DNA of 64,000 nt, from positions 248,001 through 312,000 of the forward strand of contig SAUG01000074.1 in assembly GCA_011316305.1 (NCBI GenBank), read 5' to 3'. Under the pieces are notes generated by a model. The model saw only the letters and a list, made by a program, of their open reading frames with translations, was not told the DNA's origin and searched no databases. Shown in pieces: positions 12,013 to 20,947 of this stretch. The number at the start of each line of letters is the position of its first letter. The first letter of the stretch is position 1. The stretch is from Rusavskia elegans (Eukaryota; Ascomycota; Lecanoromycetes; Teloschistales; Teloschistaceae). A program made the translations under genes and the position numbers.

Positions 12013-12474
12013 CTTGCTTGTCTGAGAGGTATGGGTATTCGGATGAGAAGCAATCTGGATCGAGTGGAAATACTGTAAGAGGTACAGACGGTGTCCTTAT
12101 GCAATAGGGACATCGCCTATTGTGAGATGAAGAGGGAAGGGGTCCATGGCCATTCATCGGAAAATGCTTCTTCACATAAAGAATATCCATGCCCTGGGCA
12201 TATTCACGCGACATTCATGCCAAGAAGAAAGGGGATCGGATTCACGTTTTGATATCACATCATGTCATGTGAATGATCGTCTGCCTGTTCGAGTCAGCAA
12301 TGCGGAATTGCACAGCAGGGAGTACATAATCTTTGGAGGGAAATAATGTAAAAACACCAATCGACAACTCGCAGAAACAGATGAACGAAACCAGAACTCC
12401 AGTACCTCCTTCCTCTTTACTCTTCATCGCAGCTAATAAGTCCTACCTTGGGCTTGGGCTCAGACGGTGCCAAG
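12013..12474. other. Intergenic region, promoter side of the family paralogue
   Basis: No gene is seen. The stretch should contain the 5' region of the minus-strand gene that starts at 12012. It ends at the inverted-repeat element that follows. Confidence 0.5.
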
Positions 12475-12957
12475 GGGCGAAACTCCTTTAGTAGGCACTG
12501 AAGGTTACTAAACAAATCGGCTTATAAGACCAACGTCGTATAGCGGCTTTTCTCACTAAAATCTATTTTTAAACAACAGCTACAACTATATCTAATTATT
12601 ATATAAAAGCGTATATAGCTACTAATAAATTTAAAGTCAAGATATCTCGATTTTACGATACGAAATTAGGTTTCCTAGAAGGCTAGTAAAGCTTACAGCT
12701 TTATACGTAATATTATAACCGTACGAAAAAGTTTTTAATACTATAACTTTTTCCCTTCGCAGTATTTTTTAATTTAAACTTCTAGAGTATTTTATATACT
12801 ATCTAAAACGTAAGACTTTTAAGTTAAATATATATTCGACGAATTATTGCAAATTTTTAGAATTATAGATTTTAGTAAGGATACGCTTCCAAGCCGGGTT
12901 TGTTTAGTAAGCCGATTTGTTTTGTAACCTTCAGTACCTACTAAAGGAGTTTCGCCC
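12475..12957. mobile_element. Non-autonomous element (MITE-like) with 50-bp terminal inverted repeats
   Basis: The first 50 bases (12475..12524, starting GGGCGAAACTCC) are matched in reverse complement by the last 50 (12908..12957), with two mismatches by my count. The 380-bp interior is very A/T-rich and rich in TA steps, with no open frame. The total size of 483 bp, perfect outer ends and lack of coding fit a miniature inverted-repeat transposable element, or the decayed remains of a larger DNA transposon. I could not find a convincing target-site duplication, so the exact outer borders may be off by a few bases. The superfamily is not assigned. Confidence 0.8.
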
Positions 12958-13847
12958 GAACCGAGTTTGGTAGGCACGGGTGCGAGTAATTGTTGGTGGT
13001 GCCAAATTCTGCAGAGAATTCCTCAGTGTTAAAATACGCGTTTGCTGTTCCGAGATTGGTATATCGACGACCATTCAGTCAATCAAAACACCTCTACCAG
13101 CGTCTGAAGTGAATCCAAGCAGATCATCCCACGAAAATACAGCATACGCCTCAAAAAAGTATCCAGCTTCCAGCATCAAGAAGCGCAGCCCATCATATCT
13201 CTGCCCAGCGTCGGTACCCTAGTACCTGCTTACAGGTCCTCCGTACCAGTGAGTCCTTCTCGGTAGATCCAGAAACATGATCCGGTTGTCGAAAATCCAT
13301 TTCGGGACTCAGCCCGGCGTCCAAATATAAAATCCCGGTGCATGGCAGTAACTCTTAACGTGGCAGTCGGAACATTCGACACCTCGATCCGTAGTATCCG
13401 ATGCATCGACTTACACATCAATCGGACGCCATGTCTTGGCATGGGATAAGAAACACTAATACTCTAGGCAAAGTGGCGCTGAAAAGCATCTGACAAATGC
13501 TCCCAAAACAAAAACGTGGAAGAGAAAGATAGTTGCTCGACACCTGTATCGCAGAGCGCAAACTCTACTTAGCTTTCATCCTTTTCCTCGCATGAGGATG
13601 AGGCAATCATCAGGTTCGATCAACAAAGCAAACGACAGAGACCAGTAAAAAATTAAATACTAGTCCTTCATGATCATCACTTGAAGCGATAATTTCTATA
13701 AATATGGTCTGGAATGAATGACGAATGCACAAGGTCATAATCCACCACCCATACACACCTGAGCACACCACTTGAGATAGCAGTGCAGTCCACCACCAGC
13801 AATAACCACATCCTTGAGCCAATCTAGACAGTGTATCCGCACAATCT
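12958..13847. other. Intergenic region, nothing recognised
   Basis: Between the inverted-repeat element and the Argonaute-like fragment. The short frames on both strands lack recognisable motifs and I find no splice model that makes them longer. Confidence 0.5.
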
Positions 13848-14358
13848 TCAGATATAGAACATGCTGTCCTTGATGGCCGGGTGGACTCCTCCAAACCACG
13901 GCGATCGGTTCAAATCGAAGTCTCCCTCCGCATCCACGGGGGCTGTGGCCGGATCAAGTTGCACGGCGTTGAAAACCTTGTAGAGATACATCCAACCTCT
14001 CTCGCAGAGCAGATCGGCAAAGTAAGCCGGCGGATACAGGGAAATGGCTTTCGTAGAGCGTCCTGATAGATAGTACAAATAGTGCGTCTGCGTTCGCACA
14101 ATGATTAGTAGCCTGCAGACACTCGTCATTGAGACTATAATTAGACCCACCAATTAGCATGTTCAAAAAGCGCTGGGTATATGTGTAAACCTACCTGAAA
14201 ATTCCTTGTCGAACAAATAACTTATCAGCGTATCTGGGGTTGAGTTTGACCTCTGCCTCGTCCAGAGCTTCCCCCACTACCTCCTTGGCGTTATCCATGA
14301 TGTCGGCCTGGCTGGCCCCCAGCGTCACTCTCACGACACTTGCGAGCAATGTGCCCAT
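13848..14358 (-). pseudogene. C-terminal fragment of an Argonaute (Piwi-domain) gene
   Basis: The frame ending at 13848 reads GRSTKAISLYPPAYFADLLCERG and ends GVHPAIKDSMFYI. These match the end of the Piwi domain and the extreme C-terminus of fungal Argonautes (pattern R-x-T-K-A-V-S, PPAYYAD, CERAR, terminal MFYI). In the neighbouring frame just upstream, SNYSLNDECLQATNH resembles the preceding Argonaute helix (LxxDELQxLTN), so a frame break probably lies between about 14080 and 14110. The PAZ, MID and catalytic Piwi parts are absent from the surrounding 2 kb. An alternative intact model joins 14195..14358 to 13848..14112 (82-nt intron) into 142 residues with a foreign 54-residue start. Either way it cannot be a working slicer. 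I call it a truncated relic. Confidence 0.6.
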
Positions 14359-15129
14359 GGGTAATGCATGGCAAACACCTCAAAAGGTAGAAAACTTTCG
14401 AACAAAGAGGCCAGTACAAGTGCGGAGTAAAGCGTAGAAAGGGTGCTGGTGTTGATAGAGCAACTTACCTGCAGTTGGCCTGATGGGTTCAAACGCGGAC
14501 TGATCTGCTGCAAAATGTAGAGCCGTTGTGATTTGAGTATAGGCTTGTGAGCAATAGTAGCAAGAATAAGACAAAAGCCGATAGACGTTCTCTGAAGCTA
14601 GAAATGATGCTTGATAGCCAAGAGAGCTCTGGCTGGTTTGTGTGTATGAAGCAAGAATCTCAAGCTGAGAAAGGACTGTCCGTGTCTATCAGTCTGGAGA
14701 CGGAAGGCGCGCTAAGCCGCGCGGTATGCGTCTTCATCTAGTATGCACGAATCCGCCATGCATGGCTATCGTGGTACCGAGAGCCCTTCCCATGAGGGGT
14801 GTACAACAGTCGATACCTCGACAGAGGATCTCGGCTGAACAATTGCATAGATTACACGTCCCAGCTGATGCAAGGGTCAAATCAATAGAGTAAAGGCCGT
14901 ATTATTGACATGAGATGGTACTAGGGCCTGCAAATTTGTTCAGTGGTTGCTGTGATACATACTTCGTGATGATCTCAATCAATGCTACTGCGGCTCGCAG
15001 ACTACCACCTCAAGGTCGCAAAGTGGGCATTCGATACCTCAATGGCCGCCCGGGTTATGAGCCCTGTCAGTCCATACAAGGCGCTCCAAAACGTTCAAGA
15101 TGAGAGTCGCATCATGTAGTATAGAATAC
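14359..15129. other. Intergenic region, no gene seen
   Basis: Lies upstream of the Argonaute-like fragment and downstream of the PPR gene. I looked here for missing Argonaute domains on the minus strand and found none. Confidence 0.5.
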
Positions 15130-18051
15130 TCATTTGTGCTCCAACTCGTACACAGACACCGGATCGGGCGGGCTACTGATCAGGTCCATATTCGAAGGTG
15201 GCTCCTGCCATCCCCGGCCAGCTCTTACTCCCATCTCAAAGTCTGTTATTGTTAATCTCTGGTTCGACATGAACGGCTTGCGTACATGTTGTAGGTCCCG
15301 ACGTCGTTCGCGTCCAGGTTCTTGACTTGTTTGAACCTGGACCTGGAGTTGATCTTGCGATTGCTCCACCTTCCAAGCCACTGGGTCTTCCACATTGGCT
15401 GCTTCGACATTGGGAGGATTGCTGGTGGAGCTGCCGAGGGAAGTATCGGTAATGCCAATCTCACAGTCGCTTCCTTTGGACAGTTCATTTGGCCTGGGCG
15501 GCCGACAACCAGGTGTGTATCTGACACGAAACTCTCCCCGGATACGGAACTCTCCACGAGCACCAAACAATGCGATGCTCTTAATTCTGAGTACCTCATT
15601 ATCCTTGCTGCCAACGAATTTTTCGATTTCGCTCGAAGTGGCACGAATCTTGCCGCTCAGAAGAGCCATTCGGGCATGCAGGGTTTTGACAAGTGCCACA
15701 AAATAGCCGACCACATATTGAGACATCTCTGCCTGGATCTCTTTGACTTGAGTACGGATGTCTTTGGCTTGGAGCTGGGTTCTATAAAACCGACCCGAAA
15801 GTATACGAGCGCTAGTTCTGATAATCTGCGTCTTTGATCTCTCGATAGACAATTTGGTGGCGGCCACACGATCTTCAAGCCCCCTTACCCGCAAGGAGAA
15901 CAGGATGTCCTTGCTTTCTTCTAGCCAACGGGTAACGGCGGAAAGCTTGCAGAGGATTCGTGCTTCAAGTCTTCCGAAATCAACGGAGAGTTGAACACCT
16001 CGGAGCTCGCTGACCAGAGTAAGAATTCGCTCGTCTGAATATCGTAGCATTGCGCTCAGTAGGGAAAGTTGTAGATTGATAGTGGTATGCATACGAGCTT
16101 CGTGGAGTAGGGCAATAGTGTCGGGATTTGGTCGCTGCAACGATTCTTCAATTTGATTCGCGATAAGCTCGATGCGACCCGTATCCTTTCGCAAGTCCGG
16201 GCATTCCGCTCGTGACTCTAGTAGCAGGGCTCGGAGACCTCCCTTGAGGATCGCAATATCATTAGCCTCACGAACCCATTCAATTACATCCCTGACATCT
16301 TCCTGCGTTTTGGCCACGTGCCATGCCATTTCCAAAACAGTTGGCGGTAAGACGCCTTGGGAAACACCCTTGCGAAGAATTTCCTGGATATGCTCGTGCT
16401 TGATGCACTTCTGACAAAGCTGAAGCATAAGCACAAAGCCGCGTTCGTCGATCGGTCCACCAAGACTCTGAAGCCGCCCCCATACAGCAATACCGGATTC
16501 CCACTCAAGGTCAACCTGGCAGCGGTGCAGTATGCTCAGAAGAACTTCGTGATCTGATTCCCAGCCCTCGCTAATCATCGTGCGATAGTGTTTGACCGCC
16601 TCGAACGTCCCATGAAAATACAATGCACCTTGAATGAGAGCTTGATGGACCTCCAGATTACGGCGCGGCTTCTCGTACACCTTGACTTTAGCTTCTTTCT
16701 TTAACGCCAACATATCCGATTCTTCAAGATGCGAAAATTCAAGATACTCTTGCATGTAGCGCTGGTCGGGGATGTCGCGAGTGACACGTACCCGGTATTG
16801 GGACTTGAGTAGATTGGGAATGTCCAGCCGCGGGTGTGCTTCTCCGATGCCCTCGTCGAACCCATCCATTCTCTGAACATACCGATCGAAGCGAAATTGG
16901 TCATTAGTGCGGACATAATGTCTCAATGTCTCCGCAAGAGTGATCTCATTTGGCCGCATATGGGTACGATTCATTGAGCAGATGAGGTAGTGAATGAGAT
17001 CATCTCGACGTGCTCCAGCGAACTCCGAGATAAGGAGATTGTAAGTGTGGATGCTGGGTGGCGAATTGGAGGTCAACAAATAATAGCAGATTTTCGGGAG
17101 CATTTGAGTGATCTGGCGAGAGTCGGGATCGGCTGTGTGTTCGAACAACGAATGCAGCTTGGCGTTGAGTTGGTCTGCGGCGTTTGTATCGTCGGCTTGG
17201 CTGGCGCTGTAATTGGGGAGCCGAGGGGACTCGAATTGGTGATAGTATTCATCGCGCGCCTTGAGCAAAGCAAGCTTGTGCAGCAGACTCTTGATGTAGC
17301 CACGTCTCGAGTCAACTTCTCCGGTAGCGACAACCGACAATTGAGACATGACTTCTTCTGCTGTTCCTCGGCCGCTGGGTAAAGCCCAAGGCTGGTCCTT
17401 CGGGACTTGAGACATTAAGTCCAGGGCTAAGTATGCGATTGACCACTCCAGCGTCTTGATTTTCTTTATATGATAGGGCCATGTAACGGTGCTCCAGACC
17501 TCGGGACCATGCGAGCCTTTGAACCTTGGGAAATGATGAGTGTACTTTCTGAGGAAGTGGTGGATCTCCTCTTCTGAAGCACTCCTCAGGACATCCAAGG
17601 GGATGCCTTGCCAATCCTGGAAGCCGAGTGCTCTGCGGTCCCGCATCTCTCTGTCGCCCCAATGAAAGACTTCGGTCCAAGAATGTTTCTCCACCGCGGC
17701 TGGTTCTTCATGTTCGGCGGTCGATGCGAGGGGCGCAGTGTCTGCAAGGTTTGAAATGCGTCTTCGCTGCTCCGCCTTCAAAGAAGTCAGATCCCTCCTA
17801 GCATCCCTAATGACCCTAGCCCATTCCTCTTTCTTCGCGTCTTTGCGGTTGCCATCTGCCACTGCCGAGGCAAAGGCGACTGTGGAGAAGAAAGCGGCAA
17901 AGACATCGTCAGCACCAAGACGTCGGCGAACTGGACCGGTTCCGGCGCGCCTGGTAACAGCACCTCGGGAGACGGTGGCGGCGTATGAACAGCATGAAGA
18001 ACAATTGCAAGAGCACGGTGACCGGGCGACTCGGGCCCACAGTGTTTGCAT
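15130..18051 (-). CDS. Mitochondrial pentatricopeptide-repeat (PPR) protein
   Basis: Intronless gene of 973 residues with its ATG at 18051. The N-terminus is basic and Ser/Ala-rich with no acidic residue for the first 45 positions (MQTLWARVARSPCSCNC), as in a mitochondrial presequence. The middle third has helix-turn-helix units of PPR type, for example IHTYNLLISEFAGARRDDL (about residues 335-355), with further ALIQGALYFHGTFEA and FVLMLQLCQKC segments. A long helical region and a Gln/Glu-rich tail follow. Fungal PPR proteins of this size usually bind mitochondrial transcripts to support stability or translation; the target here cannot be told from sequence. It is divergent from the CZIB-type gene, with 409 bp between starts. 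Confidence 0.75.
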   Translation of the reverse strand: MQTLWARVARSPCSCNCSSCCSYAATVSRGAVTRRAGTGPVRRRLGADDVFAAFFSTVAFASAVADGNRKDAKKEEWARVIRDARRDLTSLKAEQRRRISNLADTAPLASTAEHEEPAAVEKHSWTEVFHWGDREMRDRRALGFQDWQGIPLDVLRSASEEEIHHFLRKYTHHFPRFKGSHGPEVWSTVTWPYHIKKIKTLEWSIAYLALDLMSQVPKDQPWALPSGRGTAEEVMSQLSVVATGEVDSRRGYIKSLLHKLALLKARDEYYHQFESPRLPNYSASQADDTNAADQLNAKLHSLFEHTADPDSRQITQMLPKICYYLLTSNSPPSIHTYNLLISEFAGARRDDLIHYLICSMNRTHMRPNEITLAETLRHYVRTNDQFRFDRYVQRMDGFDEGIGEAHPRLDIPNLLKSQYRVRVTRDIPDQRYMQEYLEFSHLEESDMLALKKEAKVKVYEKPRRNLEVHQALIQGALYFHGTFEAVKHYRTMISEGWESDHEVLLSILHRCQVDLEWESGIAVWGRLQSLGGPIDERGFVLMLQLCQKCIKHEHIQEILRKGVSQGVLPPTVLEMAWHVAKTQEDVRDVIEWVREANDIAILKGGLRALLLESRAECPDLRKDTGRIELIANQIEESLQRPNPDTIALLHEARMHTTINLQLSLLSAMLRYSDERILTLVSELRGVQLSVDFGRLEARILCKLSAVTRWLEESKDILFSLRVRGLEDRVAATKLSIERSKTQIIRTSARILSGRFYRTQLQAKDIRTQVKEIQAEMSQYVVGYFVALVKTLHARMALLSGKIRATSSEIEKFVGSKDNEVLRIKSIALFGARGEFRIRGEFRVRYTPGCRPPRPNELSKGSDCEIGITDTSLGSSTSNPPNVEAANVEDPVAWKVEQSQDQLQVQVQTSQEPGRERRRDLQHVRKPFMSNQRLTITDFEMGVRAGRGWQEPPSNMDLISSPPDPVSVYELEHK

Positions 18052-18460
18052 GAGTGCTGGGTCTTGAGCTTCCTGTAATGGAAATCGACAGGTAATGAAG
18101 AAGTGAAGTCAAAGGTAGCAACACGCTAGTGTCTTGGCATTCTCTGGGTAATTAAATGCAGGCACCCTCATATCTCACAGCCTTGTTTTTGACCGGGATA
18201 TCCGCACTGCACTCGCATCTTGACAGGTATGATGAGCATGCCAAATGGCCTCGAAGTCTAGGACAAGTCATTCAGTCTCGCAAGTAGGAAGTCACGACCG
18301 TCTTAAGGGTGTTGAGTGCTGGACATTCAAGGATAACAACTGGCCACTATCAAGTTACCTCGCCTTGAATCCAGGTCCCGCCCCCACGATGCTGCTTCGT
18401 AGCTACCATGCTCATGATCTTCGATGACAAAGATGTAATCATATAGACCTTCCGCTCGCA
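18052..18460. other. Shared promoter region of PPR gene and CZIB homologue
   Basis: A 409-bp interval between divergent starts. No coding signal. Possible common promoter for two conserved genes; no specific site is identified. Confidence 0.5.
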
Positions 18461-19185
18461 ATGCTAGCACTCACCCTCACAGCCGACTTGACAGGGTACT
18501 CCTTCCTAGCTCCAAACCATCCTTCCCATTATTGACCCCCACAGCGTCACCAATCTCCAACCCCTAGACACCGCAGAAGAACCCTATTTCTACACCTTCA
18601 AAGTCCAATGCACATCCTGCCGAGAAACACACCAGAACTGGGTCTCAATCAGCCGTTTCGTTCGTCTCCTTCTCTTCCCCAATTCCGATCTCAAAACCAT
18701 CTCCTTCTAATAATGCCAAGGAATCTACCGAAATCTCAGGAAGTAAAGGCGAAGCTAACTTCGTTTGGCGCTGTAAAGCTTGCAAAGTAAATAATACCTA
18801 CTCTATTCTCCCACTACTGATTTTCGCATGTCTGATAAACTTTCGCAGAGAGAATCAACAGCCAGCATCAAAGACGCACCCAAAACGTACACCCACGCAT
18901 CCCCACCCACCAGACAGACGATCATCGAATTTGATTGTCGAGGCCTGGAATTCACTGATTTCCAAGCTAATGTAAGCCTTCCCCTCCTTCCAATCCCTCC
19001 AAACAATCCTCAAAGCTGTTGCTGAAGGCGCTTTCAATTAGGGTGAATGGATGGCAAAGGGGCTGGAAACGCCGACGAAGTTCACGGCTATTGATCTGGG
19101 TGAAGGTGAATGGTATGATTTTGACGAGAAGTCTGGCGAGGAGGTCAGTGTCAAGGATGTGAAATGGGAGATTCGACGGGCTTGA
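18461..19185 (+). CDS. CXXC zinc-binding protein, UPF0587/DUF866 family (CZIB homologue)
   Basis: Five exons, 18461..18495, 18545..18659, 18721..18786, 18849..18971 and 19042..19185, join in frame to 160 residues, the usual length of the family. The start reads LALTLTADLTGVTNLQP. Two CxxC pairs, CTSC near residue 30 and CKAC near residue 71, form the expected zinc site. IEFDCRGLEFTDFQ and EWYDFDEKSGEEVSVKD match the conserved second half. The donor of intron 2 is GTTCGT, weaker than the others, but the joined sequence fits the family exactly. The human member is a soluble zinc protein proposed as a client of the zinc chaperone ZNG1 or as a zinc sensor; the fungal role is unknown. None of the exons exceeds 150 nt, so the gene is easily missed by frame-based calling. 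Confidence 0.85.
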
Positions 19186-19724
19186 AGACGTGTGATAAAC
19201 TGGAATTACTTGATTGTGCCCCGTAAATAATACCAGCCATGTCATGCGGCAAATCTTCATCAGGATATCTCCTCGTACATGATTCCTATCATTACTTTCC
19301 TCTTCAGATAGAAACAGCCTCTGTTATACAACAACTCTTCCTTATAATTCGACTCCCATCACTCTGCGGAACCTTCTGATCTCCCTTTATTGCTGTACCC
19401 AACGGCTGCAAAAAGTCCACCCAATAATGTAAAGCAGACCTTCTACTCATACCATCCTCGCTTCCCAAATCCGACCTCCCCTATCAAGCGCTCTCTTTAA
19501 TCCTTATACCTTCTTGTAATTTGCACGTTGTTCTCGGTTGCGTGACCGTAGTCTCGCAATGCCATACCGGCCTTTCGCTCGTATCCATCGTCGTTTCCGC
19601 CTTATCGAACCCGCTTCCCCAAAAATCGTCCGCATTCCACATGATCATCGCACCTCAAAGCCGAATAGAAAAGAAGAAGGAGATAGATAGTAGATAATGG
19701 GCGCGTAAAACCTGCGCGGAAAAC
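19186..19724. other. Intergenic region between convergent genes
   Basis: Contains the two 3' ends. Pyrimidine-rich and without coding signal. Confidence 0.5.
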
Positions 19725-20108
19725 TTACACACGCCGCCGTACACTGACTTTCATCGCCGGGTCGGATGCCGTCGTCACCTCAACCTGCACTCGACGGTCC
19801 TCCGGGCATTTCGACATAACGGACCTCTTCTCCGTCGATTTAGACGTGAGTGAGAGGTGGCCCGAGCAATCGATGTCAATGTCGTCGTCGTTGACGCCTC
19901 TGACCGTGAAATCAAAAATTTTCGTCCTATCAAAGGCTTGTCCCAAGATACCTTCTTCATCGGTCATCACGCTTACTTTGAAGATCCAGTACTCTGTTGG
20001 GACTCCGGGCCTGCGAAGCTCGACAGCGGGCGCCGGGGCCGGTGCGGAGAAGATGGTGGAAGGGAGCGTAAGAAGGGACAGCGTTATAAGAGTCTGAAAA
20101 GAATGCAT
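19725..20108 (-). CDS. Small secreted protein, unknown function
   Basis: One exon of 127 residues with its ATG at 20108. The first 22 residues form a clear signal peptide (MHSFQTLITLSLLTLPSTIFSA) followed by a short Pro/Ala linker. The mature part is about 100 residues, with two cysteines (DIDCSGH and SKCPED), several acidic patches and an Arg-rich end (VRRRV). The TAA stop overlaps a GTAAGT donor-like sequence, so a downstream exon cannot be excluded. No family is recognised. Small size and secretion are shared with many effector or cell-wall proteins, but two cysteines and no repeat give no firm reason to call it an effector. Confidence 0.6.
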   Translation of the reverse strand: MHSFQTLITLSLLTLPSTIFSAPAPAPAVELRRPGVPTEYWIFKVSVMTDEEGILGQAFDRTKIFDFTVRGVNDDDIDIDCSGHLSLTSKSTEKRSVMSKCPEDRRVQVEVTTASDPAMKVSVRRRV

Positions 20109-20947
20109 TGTGAAAACGACTTCGGGAGAGTAAAGTAAGGATAGATTTTAAAATAAAGGTAATGAGCTTGACGCTTGGATTTAGTGTTGTTGAAAGGCAG
20201 AAGGATGGAGAATGCATACTAAAGTGCTCATTCAAAGACCCTGAGGCCAAGGCTTGAGTAGCACAACACAAGCAGGTTGTCCGCTGATTTTTTCTTCTTC
20301 GACACCACGACCAATGACGTCTTAGGGACATCCATCCAAATACAAGATAATCCCACGACAACGAGTGTTAAAGATCCTGAATGTGGATGATGACATCGCC
20401 CGGTTGCCAGCGCAGGAGGATCTAGAGTTAGACGTGAATAAAATTAGGAGAATTCCCCCAACGACCATGTAACCTGGAATACTGCTAATGACAAGTCGAC
20501 AGATCAGTTACAGAAATGCCGTTAATCAAGCCTCAGATGCGAAGCAAAATTAGAATAAATCTTCGAAAAGCCTTGATGCAGTGAAACTCTCAAGGCTCAC
20601 CTTGAAGCGAGAAATATAAATTGGTATGTCACTCCTAGCACCGTCAACTTGCAACTGTCCTTGGATTGAATTCTCTCGTCCATTAGGTACGGCGGTCAAG
20701 CCGAACTCGGTAGTCTGAGCTCTCGTGCATGTTGTTCCAGTAGCACAACTCCATCTCAATGCAGTATGGACTGCAAGCAGCCTTCTATGGCAACACATTC
20801 GTACCTATGTCGTTGTCGTAATTCTCGTAAAGTCATGAGCCACCTCTTACCCTTCCAGATGGTATCCGATGTGGCTGTCCTTAGAAGAGTCAGATGCCCG
20901 AAATGCCGGGCGAATACGTTTGAGTCCTCTTTATCATCCATGAACCC
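20109..20947. other. Intergenic region, no gene seen
   Basis: Promoter side of the small secreted protein and 3' side of the next gene. Frames are short, mutually overlapping and featureless. Confidence 0.5.

Noticed and set aside
15322..15837. 171-residue plus-strand open frame
   Set aside because: Antisense to the PPR gene; no recognisable features.
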